Origin: JAFDZV01 sp964455525
GTDB taxonomy: Bacteria; Bacteroidota; Ignavibacteria; OLB7
NCBI GenBank assembly: GCA_964455525.1
Contig: CAYVWR010000002.1
Location: 682,001 to 746,000, forward strand
Reading direction: 5' to 3'
Length of the DNA: 64,000 nucleotides
In this document: piece by piece, positions 26,961 to 35,835 of the stretch
How the letters are laid out: every line of letters begins with the position of its first letter
How positions within the stretch are numbered: the first letter of the stretch is position 1
Notes under the pieces: model-generated
Database searches by the model: none
What the model saw: the letters and a program-made list of their open reading frames with translations, nothing else
What the model was told of the DNA's origin: nothing
Made by a program: the position numbers and the translations under genes

Positions 26961-29225
26961 TCAGAAAAAGAGCTTGTAGAGAAGTTTGACGTTCAGCCCA
27001 GGCTCCGGCATAATCGACTTCACACGGGACAGATGCATGCGATACTCGGCGTTGCTCAGGTTCTCGGCGCTCAGCACCACCGTGTGCAGCAGCGATGGTG
27101 TGGCAAGCTGGTACTGCCCGAACGCATCATAGATGATGGAGCCGGCAGTGGGTTCCTCGAAATCGCCGAGGCGATCTTGCCTGGTGGTTCCGCGTGTGGC
27201 GATCCCGATGCTCAGCGGACCGTTCTGATAACGCAGGGCGATCCTTGCGCTCAGCGGCGGGATCATCGGCAGCGGGGTTCCCGGCTCGCTCAAGGTGCCC
27301 CGCACATAACTGGCGGTTGCCCCTGCAACGATTCCCTTGAGAAGTTCGTATTCTCCTGAAACCTCCGCTCCCTCCATTACCGCGTCGTTCCCGGTATACT
27401 GATAGACGGGGAGTGGGAGCCGGAAGCTTGTATCGCCCGTGTTGCGCGGATAGACATAGTTGCTCAATAGATTGCGGAACAGGGCGATGCTGGCGTGTCC
27501 GCGCGTGCCGTTGTAGCGGAGCGTAAGCTCGGTGCCAAACCCAAGCTCCTTGTTCAGATCGGGATTGCCGACCTCGAAGGAATAGGATGCGAGATGAGGG
27601 CCTCGCGAAAAAAGCTCCTCGATCGTCGGGGGGCGGAATGATCGCATCACTGTGAACCCGGCCTGCAATTCGGAGCTTATGGTATAGAGGAGCGATGCCG
27701 ACCCGGAGACATCTGCAAACGTTCGTGCTCTGATCTGGCCGATGCTGCTGGGGCCGGTCCGTTCCGGCGTTGTGACACGAAGATCGAAGCGGATCGCTCC
27801 CTGTAGTATGAGGTCGCCGATCGGAATCTCCTCATAGATATAGGCTGCCGCATTGCTTTCAGTGGTTTTGGGGATGAATGCCCCTCCCCCGGCGGCAAAA
27901 TCACGGTACTCGCCACGTACCCCGATCGCTCCCCGTCCCAGAACTCCCAGTTCGCCGTGGTGCAGCGTGGCCGAGCCTTCGGAGGTAAGCACGCCATACT
28001 CCGTGCCCACGCTGCCGTTGGATTCGATCTCCTTGTGGTGATATCGGGAGTAGCTTGCATGCAGTTCCACTTTCCGCAACAGCGATCCGCTCTGGATAAG
28101 CTCCGTACGCCCTTCCAGGCGGCTGCGATCAAGCTGGATGCGGACGCCACTGGCATGGGCGCCAGCGAAGCCGCCGGGGATGCCGTAGTCGGTGGCGTAG
28201 GTGCTTGCGCCGATTCCGGCGAACCCCCATGATCCTACCAGGCTTGTGCCGACCGACCCATTATACGTGGCGGCATCCGTATTGCGCAGCATCCCATCCG
28301 GCGTCGAGATATCGGATGAATTACGTCCGGTGGCCTCTATCTGAAATGCCAGTGGGCCGGCTGGAAGCGATAGGGATAGCCCGCCGGAGTACCCTTTGTT
28401 CACCGTCTCGCCCTGAGCGCTCGCCGTGCCGTGGATGCGGTCGGGGAGGTTCGAGGCAATACGGTCGCCGATAACGTTGATGACGCCGCCGAGCGCGTTC
28501 GAGCTGTACAGGAGCGATGCCGGCCCCTGTACGATCTCCACCCGCTCGGCTGCCAGAGGATCTACCGTAACGGCATGGTCGGGAGATGTTGCCGAAAGGT
28601 CGCCGATGCGTTCGCCATCCTGAAGGATAAGAAGCCGATCGCCGCCAAAGCCTCGTATCACCGGACGTGCCGGTGCGGGGCCCATCGACTGCTGGGAGAT
28701 GCCAGCCTCCGCCCCAAGCGTCTCTGCCAGGGTACGCCCAAGCCGCTGCTGGAGTTTTGCCCCGGAAAGCGTCTCGGTTGGCTTGTAGGATTGTGTCCCG
28801 GCATCGCGTTCGGAGTAGACCACGGCCCCCTCTCCCTGAAGCGGAGTGGAGGCAAGCATGATCGTCAGATGTGTTGTATCGTTCTGGCGAATCGTAACCG
28901 GCTGCACAACCGTCTGGTAGCCAAGGTGGCTAACCCTCAGCGAGTAGCGGCCAGTGGGAATATCATAGAGATGAAAGCTTCCATCGCCATGGCAGACCTC
29001 ACCACGTTTAAGATCGGTGATCACCACCGTTGCCCAGCCGATCGGTAGTTGTGTTTCGGCATCGATCACCTGCCCGACGAGCGCTCCCCCCGCAGGTGGA
29101 ACAAGATCCCTCCCGGCGTTGATGTTCAACGCAAGGAGGGGTGGGCAGAAGGCAAGAAGAAGTGCCGTCCCGAGCATCATCCTCGCCACGTTCTCCGCTG
29201 CTCTGGATGCTTGGGTGCCGATCAT
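26961..29225 (-). CDS. TonB-dependent receptor with carboxypeptidase-like domain, probable metal (ZnuD-like)
   Basis: A 754-residue outer-membrane receptor. After the signal come a carboxypeptidase-regulatory-like domain (GQVIDAETQLPIGWATVVI, about residues 50-130), a plug with PVIRGFGGDRLLILQDGERI and SSNALGGVINVIGD, and a barrel ending in an aromatic residue (LLYKLFF). The C-terminal pattern AEYRMHLSRVKSIMPEPG is like that of ZnuD-type zinc/heme receptors. Its ATG overlaps the stop of the His-rich lipoprotein gene by four bases, so the two are made together. Zinc is inferred, not shown. Confidence 0.85.
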   Translation of the reverse strand: MIGTQASRAAENVARMMLGTALLLAFCPPLLALNINAGRDLVPPAGGALVGQVIDAETQLPIGWATVVITDLKRGEVCHGDGSFHLYDIPTGRYSLRVSHLGYQTVVQPVTIRQNDTTHLTIMLASTPLQGEGAVVYSERDAGTQSYKPTETLSGAKLQQRLGRTLAETLGAEAGISQQSMGPAPARPVIRGFGGDRLLILQDGERIGDLSATSPDHAVTVDPLAAERVEIVQGPASLLYSSNALGGVINVIGDRIASNLPDRIHGTASAQGETVNKGYSGGLSLSLPAGPLAFQIEATGRNSSDISTPDGMLRNTDAATYNGSVGTSLVGSWGFAGIGASTYATDYGIPGGFAGAHASGVRIQLDRSRLEGRTELIQSGSLLRKVELHASYSRYHHKEIESNGSVGTEYGVLTSEGSATLHHGELGVLGRGAIGVRGEYRDFAAGGGAFIPKTTESNAAAYIYEEIPIGDLILQGAIRFDLRVTTPERTGPSSIGQIRARTFADVSGSASLLYTISSELQAGFTVMRSFRPPTIEELFSRGPHLASYSFEVGNPDLNKELGFGTELTLRYNGTRGHASIALFRNLLSNYVYPRNTGDTSFRLPLPVYQYTGNDAVMEGAEVSGEYELLKGIVAGATASYVRGTLSEPGTPLPMIPPLSARIALRYQNGPLSIGIATRGTTRQDRLGDFEEPTAGSIIYDAFGQYQLATPSLLHTVVLSAENLSNAEYRMHLSRVKSIMPEPGLNVKLLYKLFF

Positions 29226-29704
29226 GGGATTACCTCGATCGGGATGGGAATGGATTCAAAGTCGGGATGATCGTTGTGCATCAACTTGATGCTGATGGTT
29301 GTCTGGCCGGCTTTTTTGCCGATGATATGCATTGCCCACTCGCCATCCTCCTCATCATGTTCCACTGCGGCGATCGTCGTGTCGGCAATGCTCCAGCCCA
29401 GCGTATGATCCTTGTCGTCGGCATCGGGGGTGCCGCGTGTTCCATCGGATTCCTTGATGAACTCGATCGAGATATGCGAGGAGGTTGTTCCTTCCTTTAC
29501 CACGATCGTTCCATGCTTGATGCGGTTGCTGTCGACAAGCACCGAATCCAGGCCGTTTATTCGGAGCACAACGCCCCGTGCCTCGAAATGTTCCTCGTGA
29601 TCGTGGCCATGATCGGCAGGGTTGTCGGAGCAGCCGGAGCCACCTAGAGCCATAATCAGTATGGTGAAAACACCGGCCACGATCTGCTTGAATGCGCTGT
29701 TCAT
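29222..29704 (-). CDS. His-rich lipoprotein, probable metal-binding partner of the receptor
   Basis: A 160-residue lipoprotein with signal ending GGSGC. Directly after the acyl-Cys is a His/Asp/Glu cluster (DHGHDHEEH), which is a likely zinc or copper chelating tail; further His and Asp residues occur in the C-terminal half. The remainder is a beta-sandwich-like domain reminiscent of Ig-like folds. It overlaps the TonB receptor start (ATGA) and probably hands the metal to it or stores it on the outer membrane. The family is not recognised. Confidence 0.72.
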   Translation of the reverse strand: MNSAFKQIVAGVFTILIMALGGSGCSDNPADHGHDHEEHFEARGVVLRINGLDSVLVDSNRIKHGTIVVKEGTTSSHISIEFIKESDGTRGTPDADDKDHTLGWSIADTTIAAVEHDEEDGEWAMHIIGKKAGQTTISIKLMHNDHPDFESIPIPIEVIP

Positions 29705-30004
29705 AGAGAGTAATGCTGTTTGCTGAGTGTTCAGAAAAATGCACGTCGAACGAAGCGCCCTGCCATACGGCGGGCTGCTATAAACGCCAGAACACTCACA
29801 CGGCGGCCGGGCTTCTTGCCAGCGGTGCGTCAGCGCACCATATCGTGCAATGCCATTGCCGCGGCCCTATGCCGGATATGCCCATGCATTGCCCCGACGC
29901 ACACTGCGGCGGTCGGCATGCGATGGCAACGGCATAGCGGTAGCAGGCCTGTTGTACGGAAGACAGCAGGCGATAGGAGTGTTCGATAACCTGAACGACG
30001 GGAA
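29705..30004 (-). other. Gap inside the metal-uptake cluster
   Basis: About 300 bp with no confident gene. The plus strand carries a Cys/His-rich frame (29713-29937) that I judge to be chance. No terminator or promoter match is evident. Confidence 0.4.
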
Positions 30005-30394
30005 TTACCCTAGGAATGGGGGCGCGCGCGGGGATGTGGGGGTGATGCGGTTCCCCTGAAGCGATGTGGATACCGGTGTAACAGGGGGTTCGTGCGAGAG
30101 GATAACCGTCTCGGGGATGCCCTTTCCTGCTACCGGGATTATCGAAGGGGTATGGGTGCAGAAAAAGCAGACCATTCCCTCCAGCCACTGAAGGGGAACA
30201 GCCGTGCCGCAGGAGAACGATATCTGCGTGGCTGCTTCGATGCTGCCATGCGGTCCTGTGTGCGAGCAGTCCGGCGTATCAACCGGCCGCAGATGCGACA
30301 GCTCGTGCGCTCCCGCCGCAAATGACATCACCAGAAACGATGACGCCATCACAAACGTGAGAATGGCACGGGATATGGTCTGAAGGCTCTTCAC
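30005..30394 (-). CDS. Small secreted protein with His/Cys motifs
   Basis: About 129 residues starting at a GTG at 30394, which places a good signal peptide (KSLQTISRAILTFVMASSF) at the N-terminus; the frame is open to 30616 but those residues are unlikely. The mature protein has AHELSHL, CSHTGPHG and FFCTHT, and ends in a proline-rich RAPPFLG. Small exported His/Cys proteins of this style (DUF2946-like) often sit beside metal TonB receptors. I cannot assign a function. It is the first gene of the cluster and lies just after the dyad at 30444. Confidence 0.5.
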   Translation of the reverse strand: MKSLQTISRAILTFVMASSFLVMSFAAGAHELSHLRPVDTPDCSHTGPHGSIEAATQISFSCGTAVPLQWLEGMVCFFCTHTPSIIPVAGKGIPETVILSHEPPVTPVSTSLQGNRITPTSPRAPPFLG

Positions 30395-30435
30395 AGGGAA
30401 TATCCAAGTTACAGCGAAGTAGAAGTGGCTCCAAG

Positions 30436-30458
30436 CAAAAAAATGCAAATCAGTTGCA
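30436..30458 (-). promoter_or_regulatory. Candidate operator/promoter of the metal cluster
   Basis: A TGCAA-N5-TTGCA dyad (30444-30458) directly abuts an A-rich stretch whose minus-strand form TTTTTTTG is one base from the -7 consensus TAnnTTTG (30436-30443). This is where a Fur/Zur-type repressor would block transcription of the gene starting at 30394. No partner -33 was checked in detail. Confidence 0.4.
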
Positions 30459-30660
30459 ACAGTAATCGTCTGCCCCTGTCGGCTCGTAACTTCGGGAGGG
30501 TTGGCGGGTAGTGTGGTGGAGGGTCGCATCCGAATTTGGTTTCGGAGCGTGCGCGGTGTACAATGCCTCGATGAAAAGGGCGTCGATACAGGGGCGATAT
30601 CTGCGAGATATTCCATCCAAACAGTGTGATAACACAGCTTCCGTTTTTCAAGTTCATGCT

Positions 30661-33600
30661 ATGACCAGCACTGGCAATCTGCATCGACGTTCAATCGGTA
30701 CCCTGTTGCTGGCGATGGCTGTGCTGTTCGGCTGGCTTTCCGGTACCGAAGCGCAGGCCCAGCAGTTCGGCAAGAACAAGGTGCAGTATCGGAAGTTCGA
30801 TTGGAAGTATATCCAGTCGGACCATTTCGATATCTATTTCTACGACTCGGCGGGCCTTAACCTTGCCAAGTTCACGGCGATCGTGGCCGAAGGGGCGCTT
30901 ACGGAGATCCAGGATCACTGGCGCTATCGCATCACCGACCGCGTTCCTCTTATCGTCTACAATTCCAAGAACGATTTCCAGCAGACCAATGTGGTCAGCG
31001 AATACCTCCCCGAAGGGGTCGGGGGCGTCACGGAGCTGTTCAAAAATCGTGTGACGGTGCCGTTCGAGGGGGACTGGGAGAAGTTCCGGCATGTGATCCA
31101 CCACGAGCTGGTGCACGCCGTGTTGAACGACAAGTTTTATGGTGGTTCCATCCAGGCGCTTGTCACAAACAATGTCCGGTTTTTCCTGCCGATCTGGATG
31201 AACGAGGGCCTTGCGGAGTTCGAGTCGCAAAATGGCTATGATATCGAGACCGATATGTTCATCCGCGATGCGGTGATGGGGGAGTATCTCCCGCCGCTGG
31301 AATACCTGGGCGGATACTTCGCCTATCGCGGTGGCCAGGCATTCTACTGGTATGTGGAACAGACCTACGGACGGGAAAAGATCGGCGAGTTGCTGAACCG
31401 CGCCAAGGCTACCGGCAATCTCGATGCTGCGTTCCGGGGCGCCTTCGGAAAGGATATACAGGAGTTCTCCGAGCAGTGGACCTACGATCTGAAGAAGATC
31501 TACTGGCCCGATATCGCCGATAAAAAGCGCCCGCGGGATTTTGCGCTCCGGCTTACCGACCATAAAAAGGATGGCTCCTATTTCAATACATCCCCATCGC
31601 TTTCGCCGAATGGCGACAAGCTTGCGTTTATCTCCGATCGCGATGGGTATCGCTCGGTCTATCTGCTCGATGTAAACAATCCACGGAACCTGCGAAAAGT
31701 GGTGCAGGGGGAGGAAAATGTCGATTTCGAGGAGCTGCATCTTCTTACCCCCTCCATCGCATGGTCGCCGGATGGCCGCAAAATCTCGATGGCGGTGAAG
31801 TCCAAGGGGCGCGATGTGGTCTATATCATCGATGTGCAGAGCAACGATCAGACACGCCTCGCCTTCGATCTGGATGCCATCTACTCGGTCGATTGGTCGC
31901 CGGATGGCCACAGGCTTGCGTTTCAGGGAATTCGTGGCGATAAATCCGATATCTATGTCTACGATATCGCTGAGGAGAAGCTGAGCAATCTTACCGATGA
32001 TCTTTTCAGCGATCTGGAGCCGAACTGGTCAACCGATGGGCGGATGATCTACTTCGTATCCGATCGTCGCGACCATCCGATACGAGGGGCGAATCGCGAC
32101 AACTTCCTGATGTGGAATTATGATTACACCGCGCGCGATATCTATACGATCGACGTTGAAACGCTGGAGTTGGGGCGGATAACGCGAAGCGAGACGGTTG
32201 CCGAAAACTCGCCCGTGGCAGGCCCGGATGGCAAGCTGATCTTTCTGTCTGCCGAGAACGGCATCTTCAACATCTATGTGCTCGACTCGGCTGGCGCCAC
32301 ACCTCGTCCGATAACAAACTCGATCAGCGGCATCGAACAGCTTTCGCTGACGCGTGATGGCAGCATGCTCGCCTTCACCTCGTGGAATGGGGACGGGCAG
32401 GACGTGTTTATGATGCGGATGCCGTTCAGCGCTCGTGTCGATGGCGATACGCTTGCCAGGACGACCTATCTGCAACGCAATCAGGTGCTTGCCCAGGGGG
32501 ATGCCGAGCCGCCGCAGGCCCCTTCGCCGGTAACGCAGGTGACCGCCGTGGAAGGGTATGGCGATGTGCGGCTCGATCTTGCGGAGATGGTGCCGCTCGG
32601 GAGCCTGGGAACCCCGGCGCCGACCGAGAGAAGCCGTCTGGTTGATGCCCCGGTTGATGCCCGTACCGAGACCGGCGAGTTTCTGGTAAAGGACTACAAG
32701 GTGAAGTTCACCCCCGATCTGATCCAGGCCACCGGAAACTACACGTCGTTCTATGGGGTGCAGGGCGTTACCCAGATGCTCTTCAGCGATATGCTGGGCA
32801 ACCATCAGATCTATGTGGCGACCAGTCTCCTGCTCGACTTGAAGAACAGCGATTTTGTGCTGAGTTATGGGTATCTGCCGGAGAAGATAGATTATAGCCT
32901 GGATCTGTTCCATTCCTCGCGGTTTCTGAACGTTGCCGACCGTTCTGGGCAGACGTATCTGACACGATTCCGGCAGTATGGCATCGCCGGGCACGCCTCC
33001 AATCCGTTCGATCGGTTCAACCGTCTGGATCTTGGCCTGAGCGTTATCAATGTCTCGCGCGAGCCTATCCAGGGGGAGACCACGCTGAGCGAGCAGTCGA
33101 AGCTGATGTTGGTGCCAAGCATGAGCTATGTGTTCGATAACACGCAGATGTGGGCATTCAATCCGGCGAGCGGATCGCGCTACAATGCCACGATTATGGC
33201 AAGCCCGAAGCTCGGCGGCAATGGGGTGGGATTTTATACGCTTATGGGGGATTTCCGGCATTATATCGCCTTGAGCAAGTATGGCGAGTATAGCGTCGGC
33301 CTTCGGTTCTCCGGCGGTGCCAGCTTTGGGCCGAATCCTCAGAAGTTCTTTGTTGGCGGGGTGGAGAACTGGTTCAACTACGAGGCCCGGGATAACACGC
33401 TGCCGATCGAAAATGCGGAGGATTTCTCCTTTGTCACGCCCGGGTATCCGTTGCGCGGGTATCGCTATAGCGAACTGTTTGGCTCGAAATACGCCCTGGC
33501 AAATGCCGAGCTTCGGTTCCCGCTCTTCCGGGCGGTTCTCACCGATGGTCTGCCGCTGCTGTTTCAGTATATCTCCGGCGTGGCCTTCATAGATGCAGGC

Positions 33601-33801
33601 TCGGCATGGTCGGACCAGTTCCACCTTGCCAGAACAAGAGCCGATGGCATAGTGGTAACGGATGATCTGCTGCTCGGCACCGGTGTGGGACTTCGTGCCT
33701 ATGTGCTCGGTTTCCCGGTCCGGTTTGATGTTGCCTGGAGCTATGATCTGGATGCCTGGAGCCACCCGCGTTATTATTTCTCGCTCGGGTATGACTTCTA
33801 G
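30661..33801 (+). CDS. Exported metallopeptidase-TolB propeller-outer membrane beta-barrel fusion
   Basis: A 1046-residue protein with a signal peptide ending near AQAQQ. Residues about 40-330 form a peptidase-MA-like domain with HELVH (148-152) and NEGLAE (181-186) giving the zinc ligands. Residues about 340-620 are TolB/WD40-like repeats (SPSLSPNGDKLAFISDRDG and relatives). The C-terminal 350 residues are a beta-barrel, with the Omp85-like PLRGYRYSELFG and a final phenylalanine. The fold should place a protease and propeller on an outer-membrane barrel. The ATG at 30661 is used because it begins the signal; the frame is open 150 bp further. Confidence 0.85.
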   Translation: MTSTGNLHRRSIGTLLLAMAVLFGWLSGTEAQAQQFGKNKVQYRKFDWKYIQSDHFDIYFYDSAGLNLAKFTAIVAEGALTEIQDHWRYRITDRVPLIVYNSKNDFQQTNVVSEYLPEGVGGVTELFKNRVTVPFEGDWEKFRHVIHHELVHAVLNDKFYGGSIQALVTNNVRFFLPIWMNEGLAEFESQNGYDIETDMFIRDAVMGEYLPPLEYLGGYFAYRGGQAFYWYVEQTYGREKIGELLNRAKATGNLDAAFRGAFGKDIQEFSEQWTYDLKKIYWPDIADKKRPRDFALRLTDHKKDGSYFNTSPSLSPNGDKLAFISDRDGYRSVYLLDVNNPRNLRKVVQGEENVDFEELHLLTPSIAWSPDGRKISMAVKSKGRDVVYIIDVQSNDQTRLAFDLDAIYSVDWSPDGHRLAFQGIRGDKSDIYVYDIAEEKLSNLTDDLFSDLEPNWSTDGRMIYFVSDRRDHPIRGANRDNFLMWNYDYTARDIYTIDVETLELGRITRSETVAENSPVAGPDGKLIFLSAENGIFNIYVLDSAGATPRPITNSISGIEQLSLTRDGSMLAFTSWNGDGQDVFMMRMPFSARVDGDTLARTTYLQRNQVLAQGDAEPPQAPSPVTQVTAVEGYGDVRLDLAEMVPLGSLGTPAPTERSRLVDAPVDARTETGEFLVKDYKVKFTPDLIQATGNYTSFYGVQGVTQMLFSDMLGNHQIYVATSLLLDLKNSDFVLSYGYLPEKIDYSLDLFHSSRFLNVADRSGQTYLTRFRQYGIAGHASNPFDRFNRLDLGLSVINVSREPIQGETTLSEQSKLMLVPSMSYVFDNTQMWAFNPASGSRYNATIMASPKLGGNGVGFYTLMGDFRHYIALSKYGEYSVGLRFSGGASFGPNPQKFFVGGVENWFNYEARDNTLPIENAEDFSFVTPGYPLRGYRYSELFGSKYALANAELRFPLFRAVLTDGLPLLFQYISGVAFIDAGSAWSDQFHLARTRADGIVVTDDLLLGTGVGLRAYVLGFPVRFDVAWSYDLDAWSHPRYYFSLGYDF

Positions 33802-33848
33802 AGCGCCCTGCTCCTGCAAGGCATCGGGACGATGACCCCATGGCGCTC
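33801..33848. terminator. Convergent cruciform terminator
   Basis: Outer 7-bp arms 33801-33807 and 33842-33848 enclose an inner 5-bp hairpin (33822-33826 with 33830-33834). It lies between the convergent peptidase-barrel and GT9 genes. Confidence 0.35.
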
Positions 33849-33890
33849 ATGCTGTTTTCCGAAGCATCCGTCTGGAGCCATGCGCTGGGC

Positions 33891-34886
33891 CTATTTGAGC
33901 ACGTCACGAAGCGCATCGAGCACGATATCCGGGTCGATAACGGCGATGGTGGACCCCTGCGGAGGCTGGATGATGCGGTGCGGCTCGGAGAGAGGGGCAA
34001 ATACTACGGCGTTCTCCTGGCTCGAAGGGTAAAGTCCCACACAGGGGCGCTCCAGTGCCGAGGCCAGATGAACGATCGACGTGTCCGGGGAGATCACCGC
34101 GCGCGACCGTTCTACCACGGCAGCCGCCTCCAGGATATTCTCCGTACGTATCGGCCGCGCCCCTTTCCGCATCGTACAGATCTCATCGGCAAGCGAACGA
34201 TCGGCCGGGGAGGAGAGCACCGCCACGCTGTAGCGTTGCGATAGCCGTTCGATAAGGTAAGTCCATTTGCCCGGAACCCAATGGCGTGAGGGATGCCCCG
34301 CCGAGATATTAACCGCTACAAGTCCATACTCTCCCGGGTCGATCTGGTCGTCGACGGCCCGATATGCCTGCTGTGGTATTCCCACGGTCGGTGTGCGGCG
34401 AAATCTGCCGTCAGGTGCCAGTGCCTGCATTGGTGCAAGCACCTTATCCACATAATGGCCCGGCGATGCCGCCGGTGGAAGCTCGATGCTGCCGGGGCGT
34501 CTGGCGAGATTGGAGCGGCCGACCACAGCTTGCTCGGCGTGCATCATCTCGGCGATCAGCCGCGAAGTGGTAGATCGATGATCCTTGATATCGATATAGA
34601 GATCAAATCGGGCGCCATGAAGCCGTGCTGCCAGCATGGGCAACTGCCGCAACCCCCGTGGTAGAGCGATCACCCGGTCCACCGAAGGATGATTGGAAGG
34701 GATAAGGGCGCTCTCGCGTGCGGCGATCACGGTGACGGTGGTGCCTGGGTATTCCTTCTTCAACGCGTTGAAGAGCGGGGTGGTAAGTATCATATCACCC
34801 AGTTTGCCGAGCTGCAATACCCCCACGGTATGCCGAGGGCCGTTGGCTGCGGCCATGGCCTGTTTGGTCTGTGAATTCGTCATCAC
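33891..34886 (-). CDS. Glycosyltransferase family 9 (heptosyltransferase-like)
   Basis: A 331-residue GT-B transferase of family 9, the LPS heptosyltransferase group. It starts VGVLQLGKLGDMILTTPLF, has NISAGHPSRHWVPGKW in the middle and a C-terminal donor-binding motif SPDTSIVHLASALERPCVGL. It would add heptose (from ADP-heptose) or another sugar to the LPS core at the inner membrane. It stands alone. The acceptor is not known. Confidence 0.9.
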   Translation of the reverse strand: MMTNSQTKQAMAAANGPRHTVGVLQLGKLGDMILTTPLFNALKKEYPGTTVTVIAARESALIPSNHPSVDRVIALPRGLRQLPMLAARLHGARFDLYIDIKDHRSTTSRLIAEMMHAEQAVVGRSNLARRPGSIELPPAASPGHYVDKVLAPMQALAPDGRFRRTPTVGIPQQAYRAVDDQIDPGEYGLVAVNISAGHPSRHWVPGKWTYLIERLSQRYSVAVLSSPADRSLADEICTMRKGARPIRTENILEAAAVVERSRAVISPDTSIVHLASALERPCVGLYPSSQENAVVFAPLSEPHRIIQPPQGSTIAVIDPDIVLDALRDVLK

Positions 34887-35095
34887 CGGGAAGATACAGA
34901 GAAGGGGAAACAGACATGGGGATGATTGTGCAGGGCGATGCTGTGGGCCGTGGCATCAGGGGGGGCGGTGTCCAGGCGGTGATGCATTCTTCCAAAGGAT
35001 TCCGAACTGTCCCGCCGATGATGGTATCTTCCGGGGGAGCGCGGGCGGATATCACCGACCGCTCATCGATCACCCGGAATTCCATTCGTGGGGAT

Positions 35096-35103
35096 TACTT
35101 TTG
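35096..35103 (+). promoter_or_regulatory. Candidate -7 element of the first ECF module
   Basis: TACTTTTG is an exact match to TAnnTTTG, 76 bp before the ECF gene at 35179. I could not find a TTTG at -33, so it is tentative. Confidence 0.4.
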
Positions 35104-35178
35104 TCCGATGTGTAAGGTTCCGCTTGCGTGAATCGTTAAGGAGAAGCGGGAGCATAGGATATCCTTCTCGACCTTGTC

Positions 35179-35835
35179 ATGGATCAATACGTATTACCTG
35201 TACAGTTGGCAACAGCAGATGAACGTCAACCCTTTCCCAAGCGACCGGCGTTATCGGTTCAGGAAGAGGAGGCATTGTATAATCGCTTCCTTGCCGGTGA
35301 TGACAGTGCCTGTATGGAGATGTTCCATCGGTATAATCAACGTCTCTATACCTATTGTGTGAAAATGGTGGGGGATCTGGCACAGGCCGAGGATCTTACC
35401 CAGGAATCCTGGGGGCGTCTAGTGGAGTTTCGGCTATCTGGGAAGCCCTTGCATAATCCGATCGGCTTCCTGATGAAGATGGCACGCAACCTTTGCCTGG
35501 ATCATCTCAAAGCACGGAAGCGTCTTCTACCTCTTGACAGTGTACATGAGTCCGCACTCCCAATAGATAGGAGCTATCAGCCGTCGGAGATGGAGGAGCT
35601 TGCAGTAATCGCTCTTCAACAGCTAGCCTTCGACTATCGTGAAGTGTTGGTGCTCAATATCTACTGCGGTTATTCGCTAGAGGAGATTGCCGTAATGCTG
35701 GGCAAATCTTCGGAGGCCATCTGGACAAGAGCGTCCAGGGCGCGATCGCAGCTACGAAAGCTTGTTCAATCCGCAAGGAACGAGAAGGCAACCAACCTGC
35801 ATCGGAAGCAGGGGAGAGGAGGTAGAGTGAGATGA
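35179..35835 (+). CDS. ECF-type RNA polymerase sigma factor (module 1)
   Basis: A 218-residue sigma-70 ECF factor. Region 2 (about residues 35-100) contains FLAGDDSACMEMFHRYNQRL and EDLTQESW, and region 4 (about 140-200) contains YREVLVLNIYCGYSLEEIA and KSSEAIWTRASRARSQLRK. It directs core polymerase to envelope- or surface-related promoters. It overlaps the downstream anti-sigma gene (ATGA), so the two are coupled. It is paralogous to the sigma factor at 44799. Confidence 0.93.
   Translation: MDQYVLPVQLATADERQPFPKRPALSVQEEEALYNRFLAGDDSACMEMFHRYNQRLYTYCVKMVGDLAQAEDLTQESWGRLVEFRLSGKPLHNPIGFLMKMARNLCLDHLKARKRLLPLDSVHESALPIDRSYQPSEMEELAVIALQQLAFDYREVLVLNIYCGYSLEEIAVMLGKSSEAIWTRASRARSQLRKLVQSARNEKATNLHRKQGRGGRVR

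Noticed and set aside
29713..29937. Cys/His-rich plus-strand frame in the metal cluster
   Set aside because: On the wrong strand for the operon and without a signal or ribosome site.
32029..33819. A 596-aa minus-strand frame
   Set aside because: Antisense to the peptidase-barrel protein; His/Arg-rich as expected for a shadow.
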